IMG/VR virus record: IMGVR_UViG_3300044646_000650
Span: 1-23,403 of that record
Source: a virus
Length of the DNA stretch: 23,403 nucleotides
Strand: one strand, 5' to 3'
Part shown: in pieces, positions 10,121 to 17,590 of the stretch
Position numbering within the stretch: position 1 is the first letter of the stretch
How the letters are laid out: the number at the start of each line of letters is the position of its first letter
The notes under the pieces: model-generated
What the model was told of the DNA's origin: nothing
Database searches by the model: none
Seen by the model: the letters and a program-made list of their open reading frames with translations, nothing else
Program-made: the position numbers and the translations under genes

Positions 10121-10831
10121 TTAGTATTTATATTTCCAAACAAATCCGTATGCTAATTTCTTAGTTCCACGAATACACTTTCCTATATGACTATCATCAT
10201 AATTTAAAACAGAAGCTATATTTTTTATTGTAGTCTTCCACTCCCTTACTACAGAATTATCTAGTGGATTAATCTGTAGTATACCACCATGATTCTTTAA
10301 TAGATTCTCTTCTCTAGTCTTTAAACAGGCCATCTTATAAGTGTCAGGTTTGATTTTATTTTGATTAGCTATTGCTATTTTCTTTTTAGCTTCCTCAGAA
10401 CATGCATAGTTAGACTTTTTTGGAGCCCTTCCTTTCTTTGCTAAACTCATAAGTTTTTTTGTTTCCTCGGATCTTTTTTGACCTAAGTGATGACTGCTTC
10501 TTTTTAATTTGGTTTCTTCTGTATCCACTCTACCAAAAGTACCATCTCCCCCTGCAGTCATGTTCATACCTAAAGGATTGTTTTTGTGGAAAGTATTTAA
10601 CAAAGTAATGTACTCAATCTCCTTAGTAGAAAGTAAGTTAGGATTACATGTTTCTAATACTTCTAAAGTATGATTTTCCCAACCATACTTTTTTATACTA
10701 TTGTAAATTAATGGTTGCTTCTTACAGTTACCGTTTCTGTAACAAGAAGTCCTAGTAGACAAGCACATAGTTTTACCTACGTAAACTTTTCCATTAGGGT
10801 TTGTGATTTTGTAAATTGTAGCTTGTCTCAT
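10121..10831 (-). CDS. GIY-YIG homing endonuclease with NUMOD-type DNA-binding modules
   Basis: A 236-aa free-standing homing endonuclease. The GIY-YIG nuclease core is at the N-terminus: IYKITN at 6-11, VYVGKT at 16-21, candidate catalytic Arg27, and a Glu in KEIEYI (70-75), followed by NMTAGGDGTFG at 90-100. Residues 102-160 carry Lys/Ser/Glu-rich segments of NUMOD3 type (GQKRSEETKKLMSLAKKG). The C-terminus (about 183-236) looks like a NUMOD1/IENR1 helix-turn-helix: a D..V..W.T...IA..L......I.KC..G..K.A.G..WKY pattern. The gene sits between two fibre genes on the same strand, 34 bases after one and 4 bases before the next, so it rides on late transcription. In this family such genes cut alleles lacking the insertion and spread by repair. 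Its target is not visible but would be expected in the flanking fibre genes. Confidence 0.9.
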   Translation of the reverse strand: MRQATIYKITNPNGKVYVGKTMCLSTRTSCYRNGNCKKQPLIYNSIKKYGWENHTLEVLETCNPNLLSTKEIEYITLLNTFHKNNPLGMNMTAGGDGTFGRVDTEETKLKRSSHHLGQKRSEETKKLMSLAKKGRAPKKSNYACSEEAKKKIAIANQNKIKPDTYKMACLKTREENLLKNHGGILQINPLDNSVVREWKTTIKNIASVLNYDDSHIGKCIRGTKKLAYGFVWKYKY

Positions 10832-10865
10832 TTTTTATTGTTTTCACTATCCAACAATGTTTTTA

Positions 10866-13334
10866 TTAGAAATATTTATAACTCATTACCATCGTGTAAG
10901 GATTAGCACTTGAGTTGACTGCGTTAATTCTTGCATCTGAGCCCACTAGAGAGCTTGTAAAGTTAACAGCTATAGTTGACCCTATGTCAGGGGTAGTTGT
11001 TTCCGTATGAGCGATTGTAGGCGTTCCTGACTGATTCCAGGTAACCATAATTGTACCAGCTCTTTGGTCTGTAAGTGAATTGTTGTTTAAAATGTAGTAC
11101 TCAATAAAGGCACACATACCTACGCTTACGTTTTGAGCCCAAACAATAGTAGTAGCACTAGGATTGATAGTAGCAGTAGAAGACATGTGTACTACTCCGT
11201 TACCAGAGTTTACATTACCTACTCTAAGTTTATCTTGTACTCTTACTTGTCCGTTTACATCTAAGTCATATCCAGGACTTGCTTGGTTTACACCTATTCT
11301 GTTATTAGTAGAGTTGTAAGTCAAAGCAGATGCTCCTGCTAAAGATCCAGAACTGTTGTATTGGAATTGTGTATCAGATCCTCCTGGAGTTGTTGTTGCT
11401 ATTGTCCAACTTCTATTTGCGCTTAGGTCATAGCTAGTTCCATTAATAGTAAGCGTTCTTGCTTGAGGAACATAACCTGCTGAACTATGATTACCCCAGC
11501 CATACGCAGTATTCCAGTTAGTACTGTTACCGCCTGTTGTGGTTATTACCCCACTAGTTGTATTTATTGACGTTATTATAGACCCACCAGCATCTCTAAA
11601 AGTATATAACTGTGTTCCAAAATTTCTAGCATAAGAACCTGAAGCATCTGTACCATAAAAAGTAGTACTACCTCCGCCTTCTACCTGTATTATTCCAGAT
11701 ACGTGAAGAGGTGTAGTAGGAGAAATGATACCAATACCTAAATTGCCACTACTATCTAATTTCATTTTGGTACCACTTGTACCTAATCCCCAATAGAATC
11801 CTCCAAGAGCATTAAACCACATGATCTCACCTCCACCTCCTGATCCATCTAATCCAATCCCTGCATCATTATATATTCCCCCATTATCATAAAACTTTAA
11901 TCGGTATCCAGTTTCTGATGAAGGATTACTAAACCCATTAGAAAAATTACCTATACCATTTACATCTAATTTATAACTAGGAGAAGTAGTTCCAATACCT
12001 ACGTTTAAAGAAGCATTGAGTGTTATCGCAGTTCCTGACTGGTTTGAAATGAATAAATCTTGGTTAGTATTAAAAAATACACTACTAAATTCCCAATAGT
12101 TTGTAGTTGGAGCAGTATTATCTGAAATTCTAATTTGAGCGTTGTTTGATACTATGTTTAACGCACGAGAAGGACTACTAGTTCCGATACCTACGTTGCC
12201 TCCCGCTACAATACGCATATTCTCAGACCCTAGGGTTCCGAATGATATGTAATTGCCTGTTCCGTATTGAACAAAATACGTTGGCTTACCCGAGAACTCA
12301 AATCTGTTTGTTACAGTATCCCAATGCCCGATATTAATAATACCTGTTCCATCAGTAACTCGTAGTGTATGAGCTGATGAAGAAGTAGTTGTTTGAACAG
12401 TAAAACGTGCTCCGGGAGAAGTTGTACCTATTCCCACATTACTTCCATCATCATAGATTAAAGAATTACCAAGTGTAGTAGATCCTGTAAACTTAGAAAT
12501 GTAATTTGTTGTTCCACTAGCATTGGCAGGAGTGTATCCTAACCATCCAGCAATAGTTTTGTTTACCCAAAGAGTTCCGTTAAATCCTAATAACTCTCCG
12601 TTTACTGGTAAGTTTGTTTTTAAATCTACATCATGAATCTCGTTTAACTCAAATCCATTCTGTACTTTAACGAAGATTTCTCCGTTGTTAGAGTTCTTAC
12701 GGGTTACTATACCTATAAAAACTAAGTGAGCAGGAGCATACGGTTTATTGATTAAGCCGTAAATTAAGTTTCCTCCTGTTCCCAACCATACTGGATCACC
12801 TTCTGTACCTGCAGTTGAGGTATCCAATCCAGCCAAAAGACCTTCTGTTACTACGTTAGCAAAGCCATTTGTAGAAACTGTGGCATCCAAAAGACCCATA
12901 GTCTTACTAGATGTGGCTTCAGAAGCATTAGAAGCCAAACCAACAATCATGTTAGTTCCATCTGCACTAGTTACGTAGACTGCTTGACCTTTGTTAATCG
13001 CTACACCAGCTTTAACTTGGTGTTGTAATCTGGAAGTGTAATCAACAGTACTGATTGTCCAGCTTCTGTTAGCTGTAAGATCATAACTTACACCGTTAAT
13101 AGTTAACGTGCGAGATGTAGGAACATAGCCACTTAAACCTATGCCAGATGTAATATCTGACATTAACTGAGCATAGGTTCTAGTATATAGTTGTCCTTGT
13201 GCAGTTGTACCTACAACAACATAGTCCCAAGTAGCAGTATTTGTTAAAGCTGTTAAATAAACTGTACCACTAAGAGTAGTAAGTCCTTGAACTGTTACTC
13301 CGCATTGAAAAGTTTTAGCACTTAGAGACTTCAT
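10866..13334 (-). CDS. Tail fibre / appendage protein with GNVGIGTTSP repeats, no S74 domain
   Basis: An 822-aa structural protein. The N-terminal ~110 residues contain an SRTLTINGVSYDLTANRSWTI module, repeated later as ARTLTINGTSYDLSANRSWTI. Residues of roughly 100-230 form a distinct globular-looking segment (HQVKAGVAINKGQAVYVTSADG, then WLGTGGNLIYG). About five N.GIGT.SP..-type repeats follow, with a WNTAYGWGNHSSAGY module shared with the two S74 fibres. The C-terminus (VVHMSSTATI..., ending MSYKYF) is a beta-rich tip without the S74 chaperone, so it must fold without that aid or with the help of another protein. The ATG at 13334 lies 16 bases after the T-tract of a terminator hairpin. The gene is preceded by its own Bacteroidetes-type promoter and followed by the GIY-YIG gene. 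Confidence 0.88.
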   Translation of the reverse strand: MKSLSAKTFQCGVTVQGLTTLSGTVYLTALTNTATWDYVVVGTTAQGQLYTRTYAQLMSDITSGIGLSGYVPTSRTLTINGVSYDLTANRSWTISTVDYTSRLQHQVKAGVAINKGQAVYVTSADGTNMIVGLASNASEATSSKTMGLLDATVSTNGFANVVTEGLLAGLDTSTAGTEGDPVWLGTGGNLIYGLINKPYAPAHLVFIGIVTRKNSNNGEIFVKVQNGFELNEIHDVDLKTNLPVNGELLGFNGTLWVNKTIAGWLGYTPANASGTTNYISKFTGSTTLGNSLIYDDGSNVGIGTTSPGARFTVQTTTSSSAHTLRVTDGTGIINIGHWDTVTNRFEFSGKPTYFVQYGTGNYISFGTLGSENMRIVAGGNVGIGTSSPSRALNIVSNNAQIRISDNTAPTTNYWEFSSVFFNTNQDLFISNQSGTAITLNASLNVGIGTTSPSYKLDVNGIGNFSNGFSNPSSETGYRLKFYDNGGIYNDAGIGLDGSGGGGEIMWFNALGGFYWGLGTSGTKMKLDSSGNLGIGIISPTTPLHVSGIIQVEGGGSTTFYGTDASGSYARNFGTQLYTFRDAGGSIITSINTTSGVITTTGGNSTNWNTAYGWGNHSSAGYVPQARTLTINGTSYDLSANRSWTIATTTPGGSDTQFQYNSSGSLAGASALTYNSTNNRIGVNQASPGYDLDVNGQVRVQDKLRVGNVNSGNGVVHMSSTATINPSATTIVWAQNVSVGMCAFIEYYILNNNSLTDQRAGTIMVTWNQSGTPTIAHTETTTPDIGSTIAVNFTSSLVGSDARINAVNSSANPYTMVMSYKYF

Positions 13335-13350
13335 TATTGTTTATGTATAT

Positions 13351-13378
13351 AAAAGCTAGGGGTTTTTAGGCCCCTAGC
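13351..13378 (-). terminator. Intrinsic terminator hairpin behind the 477-aa fibre gene
   Basis: Read on the minus strand, GCTAGGGG, an 8-base loop and CCCCTAGC form a perfect 8-bp stem followed by TTTTATAT. It lies between the stop at 13400 and the next start at 13334. Confidence 0.8.
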
Positions 13379-13408
13379 AAAGATAAGGTTTAAAATAAAT
13401 TAAGCAAT
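13378..13408 (-). promoter_or_regulatory. Bacteroidetes-type promoter overlapping the terminator stem
   Basis: On the minus strand an ATTG at 13405-13408 is followed by 19 bases and then TATCTTTG at 13378-13385. This matches the Bacteroidetes TTG/TTTG, N19, TAnnTTTG pattern. The start point expected a few bases further on falls inside the first arm of the terminator hairpin at 13371-13378. A transcript begun here would therefore lack that arm and escape termination, while read-through RNA from upstream would be stopped. This is inferred from spacing; no start site is measured. Confidence 0.6.
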
Positions 13409-14833
13409 TTTAATGACCAATACTCTAAGAGCATTTGTAAGTACAGGAGAACAGAATCCTAAAGTAACTACGTTGTTGGTTGTACGTACTACATCACACT
13501 CTACGTTCTCACCAGTAGCTAGTTCATAAACTTGAACTATGATGTCGTTAGAAGCTAAAGCGTGAGTTACTATCATACTAGTTGCTGGAGCTGCTGGACC
13601 TGTTACAGCATAACGCAAAGCAGCTAATCCAGAAGGAGTTACTGCTACTGTAGAGCTACTTAAAGCATTTACTTCAGCACTAGTAGCCAATTCTACAACA
13701 CCTGCAGCACTTGTAGTAGCGTTTACACCACTTACAGTAATAGAAGTTGTTCCTGAACCAGCAACTGCAACACCGTTAGATCCACTGATTGTGATTCCTG
13801 TAATAACGTCACCTGCTAAATCAGCAGAAGTTAAGTATTTGATTACACCTGAGTCACTTACCAAGTATTTGTTACCTGTGTAAGCAGCACCAGCGTCAGC
13901 AATAGAACCTACGTGTAAAGGCTCAGTTACAGTAGACCAGTAGTCACTAGTCTCATTCCAGATGAAAGAAACGTTAGTACTTGTTCCTCTTTCTACTTCA
14001 ATACCTGCGTTCTGAGAAGGAGAACTAACTTCATCTCTATTAAGAAGAAGAATGTTATCACCAATCTCTACAGTGTTTGAGTTAACGTAAGTTACTGTAC
14101 CGTTCACAGTTAAGTTGCCACCGACAGTTACGGTAGTTCCGTCATCTGTAATAGTTGAGTTAGAGAATCCTGTACCGTTCCACTTAGTTAAGTAGTTGGT
14201 AGTCAATGATCCAGCACCTGTGATAGCAATGTCATCAGCGTTAACTGTGATACCAGTTCCTGCACCTACTGCAAAAGAACGTGAAGCTGTGATGTCTCCA
14301 CCGCCAGTCAAACCTGCACCTGCTGTCAAGGTAACTGCAGAGTGATCAGTGTTACGAGTAGAAGTGGTGTCAAGAGCTACGTCATTGGCGTTTACAGTAA
14401 TACCTGTACCTGCTCCAATGTTAAGAGTTACAGAAGCTCCAAGAGCAACAGAACCTCCATCAGTAAGACCTGCTCCAGCAACTACAGAAAGAGAAGAGTT
14501 AACCAACATTCCGTTAGTAACACCACCTGCCTTAATGGAAAGTTGATTAGAACCATTTAAACCAATAGAAGCATCGTCATACAGAACGTTTACGGTAATA
14601 TCTCTGGTTCCGCTAACAGATATAGCGTTACCAGCTACAATTGACCTTAGATCACCTCCTACGTCTACCCAGGCAGTACCATCATAGAAGTAGATTGACT
14701 TGTCTCCAGTAGAGGAGTTGAAGTAGACCTGACCTGCAGCAGGAGTTCCTGGTGCTGTACCTAAGTTCTGGATGACCGCATTCTGCAGTTCGCATTTATT
14801 GAGGTCTATGCCAGATAAGAATTTTTTTGACAT
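13400..14833 (-). CDS. Tail fibre-like structural protein with GLTGGGDIT repeats
   Basis: A 477-aa structural protein. The N-terminus (KFLSGIDLNKCELQNAVIQNLGTAP, then GQVYFNSSTGDKSIYFYDGTAWVDVGGD) is the attachment-type module seen in many phage fibre and baseplate proteins. The middle has repeated VAGAGLTDGG / TAGAGLTGGGDIT and GAGTGITVNA.D units, typical of beta-helical shafts, and then NGTVTYVNSNTVEIGDNILLLNRDEV. That last segment is also common in phage structural proteins. The C-terminal ~70 residues (ATSMIVTHALASNDIIVQVYE...VLVIKIA) look like a small beta-sandwich tip. The ATG follows a leader of TTTTG units (AAAAC in the coding sense). The gene ends at a strong terminator. Its exact place on the virion cannot be told from sequence. 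Confidence 0.85.
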   Translation of the reverse strand: MSKKFLSGIDLNKCELQNAVIQNLGTAPGTPAAGQVYFNSSTGDKSIYFYDGTAWVDVGGDLRSIVAGNAISVSGTRDITVNVLYDDASIGLNGSNQLSIKAGGVTNGMLVNSSLSVVAGAGLTDGGSVALGASVTLNIGAGTGITVNANDVALDTTSTRNTDHSAVTLTAGAGLTGGGDITASRSFAVGAGTGITVNADDIAITGAGSLTTNYLTKWNGTGFSNSTITDDGTTVTVGGNLTVNGTVTYVNSNTVEIGDNILLLNRDEVSSPSQNAGIEVERGTSTNVSFIWNETSDYWSTVTEPLHVGSIADAGAAYTGNKYLVSDSGVIKYLTSADLAGDVITGITISGSNGVAVAGSGTTSITVSGVNATTSAAGVVELATSAEVNALSSSTVAVTPSGLAALRYAVTGPAAPATSMIVTHALASNDIIVQVYELATGENVECDVVRTTNNVVTLGFCSPVLTNALRVLVIKIA

Positions 14834-14848
14834 GATTTTATATTTTTA

Positions 14849-14863
14849 TTTTGTTTTGTTTTG
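14849..14863 (-). repeat. Tandem AAAAC leader repeat before the 477-aa fibre gene
   Basis: In the coding sense three AAAAC units are followed by A-rich sequence to the ATG at 14833, with no Shine-Dalgarno sequence. A-rich leaders favour initiation in Bacteroidetes, so this probably acts as a translation enhancer. Confidence 0.6.
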
Positions 14864-14865
14864 TT

Positions 14866-15474
14866 TTAGTTAAAGTAAGCTTTACCACTGAACGCTCCAC
14901 AGAAATTAATAGTTACTGCATTTAAACTAATGTAATCTACCGAGCCATCCACGGTAGTTCCTGCTGAATCTACAATCGTTACCGAAGGGTATTTGTTCAT
15001 GTTATGAGTGATAGTCCAGGTACTAATAGGAGAACTTTGAGTATGAGTGTAAGTATCTACGTAAGAAACGCTTACTACGCCTCCATCTACTTGGTGTAAG
15101 TTCAAACTTTTGGTCTCTGCTCCTGTAATAGACATAGAAGCAATCTGATTTCCTTCTACAGTGTCCAATAAATTGTCCACTTGTGTCTTGGTATAGGCGT
15201 CTGTAATGCCATATTCTGCAAGAGTGTCTGGAGTATTGATGATTTTGTTCCAGTCTAACGAAGTAATAAAAGAAGGATTGGCATAAGACCCTGATAATAG
15301 AACAAAATTACTTAAACCAGAGTTAAGTAAACGGAAGTCTACTAAGTCTTCTACTCTAACTTTACGAGATCTTACGTTTCCTGTAGTGGGATTGACGTCA
15401 ATTAATAACAGAAGATCTTCTCCTGCAATTTCAGGACCTGTTAGTGGTTGTAGTTGGGAAACTTTGTAATTCAT
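14866..15474 (-). CDS. Small tail fibre / baseplate adaptor protein
   Basis: A 202-aa protein. The N-terminus (MNYKVSQLQPLTGPEIAGEDLLLLIDV) and the YGITDAYTKTQVDNLL segment are typical of phage fibre attachment and shaft regions. The C-terminal ~55 residues (ISTWTITHNMNKYPSVTIVDSAG...AVTINFCGAFSGKAYFN) match the common fibre-tip fold with the pattern W.I.HN..KYPSV.I.D..G and a terminal SGKAY. It starts one base after the stop of the 124-aa gene (TAA, C, ATG), so it is probably co-translated with it. It probably joins larger fibres to the baseplate or is itself a short fibre. That role is inferred from size and position. Confidence 0.8.
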   Translation of the reverse strand: MNYKVSQLQPLTGPEIAGEDLLLLIDVNPTTGNVRSRKVRVEDLVDFRLLNSGLSNFVLLSGSYANPSFITSLDWNKIINTPDTLAEYGITDAYTKTQVDNLLDTVEGNQIASMSITGAETKSLNLHQVDGGVVSVSYVDTYTHTQSSPISTWTITHNMNKYPSVTIVDSAGTTVDGSVDYISLNAVTINFCGAFSGKAYFN

Positions 15475-15475
15475 G

Positions 15476-15850
15476 TTATTCGTACACTATATATTGACCT
15501 TCTTCGTTTAAAATATAACCATCTTCTAGAAAAGTACCCTTAGCGGATTGACCTTCATACTTAAGAAAACCTAACTTCTGGTAGGGACCCTCAAACCTAG
15601 GCTTAGAACAAGTAACTGAGTTATCTTCTATAACCTGTGTTTCAAATTCTCCTCCATAGTTGTCTCCTCCTCTAAGTAAGACAAACCATTTATGTCCTTC
15701 TCTTCTTATTTTTATCCCTACTCTTTCTTTGAAAGCGTATAACTGCTGCCAGTCATGAGGACAAACATAAGTCTTCTCCGAGAACCCCTTAATAATTACA
15801 TTTACTAAGTCTGTAGCGTAGCCAGGTGTCTGAAAGAAGTTGTTACGCAT
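15476..15850 (-). CDS. Hypothetical 124-aa protein, first gene of the fibre operon
   Basis: I do not recognise this family. The protein is rich in aromatic and charged residues (WQQLYAFKERVGIKIRREGHKWFVLLRGGDNYGGEFETQVI) and has a C-terminal segment ending GYILNEEGQYIVYE that looks beta-rich. There is no signal peptide or membrane segment. It is directly followed, with one base between, by the 202-aa fibre gene, and it leads the late minus-strand block. A structural, assembly or baseplate role is therefore likely but not shown. The ATG at 15850 is 15 bases after the T-tract of a long terminator-like hairpin. Confidence 0.7.
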   Translation of the reverse strand: MRNNFFQTPGYATDLVNVIIKGFSEKTYVCPHDWQQLYAFKERVGIKIRREGHKWFVLLRGGDNYGGEFETQVIEDNSVTCSKPRFEGPYQKLGFLKYEGQSAKGTFLEDGYILNEEGQYIVYE

Positions 15851-15865
15851 AGAAGTTTATAAACT

Positions 15866-15930
15866 AAAAAAGGGTTCTAGGTAGGGGAATACATGAAAGG
15901 AGAAAGATCTGAATCCCTACCTAGTAACCC
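15866..15930 (-). terminator. Long minus-strand terminator-like hairpin in front of the fibre operon
   Basis: The arms at 15872-15886 and 15915-15930 form about 15 bp (GGGTT/AACCC plus CTAGGTAGGG/CCCTACCTAG) with one bulged base. On the minus strand the stem is followed by six T (15866-15871). The loop is 28 bases. It could stop transcription coming from the right, or act as an attenuator in the operon leader. No promoter is visible between it and the ATG at 15850. The rest of 15851-16107 holds no convincing gene. Confidence 0.65.
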
Positions 15931-16073
15931 TCCAAAAACATGGCTAAAGAAACTAGTCACAAAACAATCGTAACTCCAAGAAAAACACAGATCTCCCCCT
16001 AAGAACAAAAATAGCTCTTTAAAAAAATAAGTCAAGAAAACTTAAGTAGAAGAGTGGTTTTTGTTTAATTAAC

Positions 16074-16081
16074 TATCTTTG
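16074..16081 (+). promoter_or_regulatory. Candidate -7 box for the transferase gene
   Basis: TATCTTTG matches TAnnTTTG exactly and lies 26 bases before the ATG at 16108. No good -33 TTTG is seen at the usual distance. Confidence 0.4.
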
Positions 16082-16107
16082 ATTTACAATAGAACTATAA
16101 TAGAGCT

Positions 16108-16779
16108 ATGATACAGGTTATCTTTGATCATATAACAGGATACGGTAAGGTGACAAAAGAAGACTTTATCTTCTCTGACCCCAAAGGAATAGCCTTAGAT
16201 ACTACTTATCTAACCTATTTAAGTGAAGGATGGGTAGAATGGCAAGACTACTGGTATAATCTAAGGTCTGTTAGACTTAGAGTAAAAGACTATAAGCCTA
16301 CTAAAACTGTAAAAAAACTAAGCAAACAAATACAATACTCTCTGCACTTTGTATCAGAGGAAGTTTTAACTCTTCTAGAGCCTATTTATAGAAAGTACAC
16401 AGACAAACACAGTTTCAAAAGAGATATAAACCTAGAAGATTTTAAAGGATTTGAATGTCTGCTTTACTACTACGAAGAAAAACTAGTAGGAGCTAATATT
16501 TTTAAACTATACAAAGACACTACTGGAAGGACTTTAGTCTCTTACCAGTTTCTGTGGGATTATGAAAACCCAAAACTATCCTTAGGTAATGTGTCTCAGT
16601 TATTTGAGTGTAGAATAGCCCAGTTCTTTAGATGTAATCACGTCTACCTTTTAGGAGGCTACGAATTAGCTTCAGCTTACAAGGCAGACTTTAAAGGCTT
16701 TGAATGGTGGACAGGAAAGGAGTGGTCTGAAGACAAAACACTTTACTTAAATTTATGTAAAAGAGACACTTACTTATGA
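16108..16779 (+). CDS. ATE/Bpt-like aminoacyl-tRNA-protein transferase
   Basis: A 223-aa protein. Its layout follows the arginyl/leucyl-tRNA-protein transferase family (ATE1/Bpt), which attach an amino acid from aminoacyl-tRNA to protein N-termini. I matched it from memory of family motifs, not by a search. Residues 33-70 (YLTYLSEGW...WYNLRSVRLRVKDYKPTKTVKK) parallel the family's LL..G(F/W)...VYRP...RV.V.DF.PSRSQRR. Residues 93-115 (IYRKYTDKH...DFKGF) parallel YRRY...RH...DF. Residues 152-195 (YENPKLSLG, YLLGGYELASAYKADF) parallel YDP....SLG, YLGYWI....KMAYKARF, followed by a Trp-rich tail. The N-terminal cysteine cluster usual in cellular members is missing, so substrate use may differ. It overlaps the next gene by 4 bases (ATGA). 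An alternative reading is a divergent GNAT-fold acyltransferase of unknown target. Confidence 0.7.
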   Translation: MIQVIFDHITGYGKVTKEDFIFSDPKGIALDTTYLTYLSEGWVEWQDYWYNLRSVRLRVKDYKPTKTVKKLSKQIQYSLHFVSEEVLTLLEPIYRKYTDKHSFKRDINLEDFKGFECLLYYYEEKLVGANIFKLYKDTTGRTLVSYQFLWDYENPKLSLGNVSQLFECRIAQFFRCNHVYLLGGYELASAYKADFKGFEWWTGKEWSEDKTLYLNLCKRDTYL

Positions 16780-16979
16780 CAATCTTTGAACCTACAAATC
16801 GCTTAGAAGTAAATACCCCTAAAGGCAAAGGAATAATATGGCTAGTAACAGACTATGGTTATGAAACCGATACCATATACACAGTCATCCTAGACAGTGG
16901 AGAGATGTGGCAGTTTACTCATAAGGACTTAACGGTTAGAAGTAATATAACCTTTGGTCGTTTACTTCCTAAACCTTAA
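16776..16979 (+). CDS. Small hypothetical protein coupled to the transferase
   Basis: A 67-aa protein whose ATG overlaps the transferase stop (TTATGA), so translation is probably coupled. The sequence (VNTPKGKGIIWLVTDYGYETDTIYTVILDSGEMWQFTHKDLTV) alternates hydrophobic and polar residues, like a small SH3-type beta barrel. I do not recognise a named family. Its 3' end overlaps the end of the convergent nuclease gene by 18 bases. Confidence 0.65.
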   Translation: MTIFEPTNRLEVNTPKGKGIIWLVTDYGYETDTIYTVILDSGEMWQFTHKDLTVRSNITFGRLLPKP

Positions 16980-17537
16980 GTAATCGGTGGTACCTGGATC
17001 TTCGTTCTTGAAATAATAAACTTCCTTAACCTTGCCGTACTTGATGGTCTTTAAGAACCCATCAGGGACTGTAGCTCCTGTTGGCAATTTTAAACTGCTC
17101 TTAGAGTAGACCATTTTAATCTCTACCTCGACAACCTGAGACTTAGCTAGTTCTCTTTCTCTTACTTCTAGGAGTCTCCAAGCACCTCTGTTTAATCTCT
17201 CGTGTTGAAGAACACAATTAAGATAAGAAAACGTAGCCCATAGTCTATCTCTATCGCAGTTAAAGTCTGCTGCTGGAGCACAATGTCCCTTATCCCATAC
17301 ATTAGCCTCGTAATCTTTTCCATCTGAAGTCCTTACACTATCATTAGTGTAGAAGTCCATTCCTTTTCTAGGATAACTCCCTAAAGGACATTGAACAGTG
17401 TACCAAACTCGCTTAGGCTGTTGTAACACCTCTGAATACACACAAGAATAGATAGAGGTCTTAACATAAACAGAATCCCTCTGAGAGAACCCCTGTAAGG
17501 AAAGAAAGAAAGATAAGATAAAGACTAGTTTTTTCAT
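16962..17537 (-). CDS. Exported DNA/RNA non-specific endonuclease (NUC1 / beta-beta-alpha-Me family)
   Basis: A 191-aa protein. The N-terminus is a signal peptide (basic MKK, hydrophobic 4-15, ending near GFSQ at residues 16-19) of the kind usual in Flavobacteria. The mature part matches the DNA/RNA non-specific endonuclease family: WDKGHCAPAADF at 81-92 stands for the DRGH motif with general-base His85; N116 in RLNRGAW is the expected metal-ligand Asn 31 residues on; E124 in LLE is the matching acidic residue. The spacing agrees with Serratia-type nucleases. The protein should act outside the cytoplasm on DNA or RNA. Phage roles could include clearing extracellular DNA, scavenging nucleotides or blocking competing phage DNA; these are inference. 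It has its own promoter and faces the transferase pair convergently. Confidence 0.88.
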   Translation of the reverse strand: MKKLVFILSFFLSLQGFSQRDSVYVKTSIYSCVYSEVLQQPKRVWYTVQCPLGSYPRKGMDFYTNDSVRTSDGKDYEANVWDKGHCAPAADFNCDRDRLWATFSYLNCVLQHERLNRGAWRLLEVRERELAKSQVVEVEIKMVYSKSSLKLPTGATVPDGFLKTIKYGKVKEVYYFKNEDPGTTDYLRFRK

Positions 17538-17542
17538 GGGTT

Positions 17543-17573
17543 CAAAGGTAAACTAAAAAAATTTTTTTCAAAA
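17543..17573 (-). promoter_or_regulatory. Bacteroidetes-type promoter of the nuclease gene
   Basis: On the minus strand TTTTG (17569-17573), 18 bases and TACCTTTG (17543-17550) match the Bacteroidetes promoter pattern. The spacer and upstream DNA are A- and T-tracts, likely bent. The box ends only 5 bases before the ATG at 17537, so the message would be nearly leaderless. Confidence 0.6.
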
Positions 17574-17590
17574 TTTTCAAAATTTTAGAA

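Noticed and set aside
10117-10143. TTG start nine codons upstream for the 1505-aa fibre
   Set aside because: It would overlap the endonuclease gene by 23 bases, and the ATG at 10116 gives a typical fibre N-terminus.
10832-10865. Terminator between the 822-aa fibre and the endonuclease
   Set aside because: ATTGTT/AACAAT is a weak AT-only stem and on the minus strand is followed by A, not T.
15940-16002. Plus-strand frame of 20 codons beginning MAKETSHK
   Set aside because: Too short, no neighbour overlap and no usable ribosome-binding context; the AAAGGAG nearby is too far upstream.
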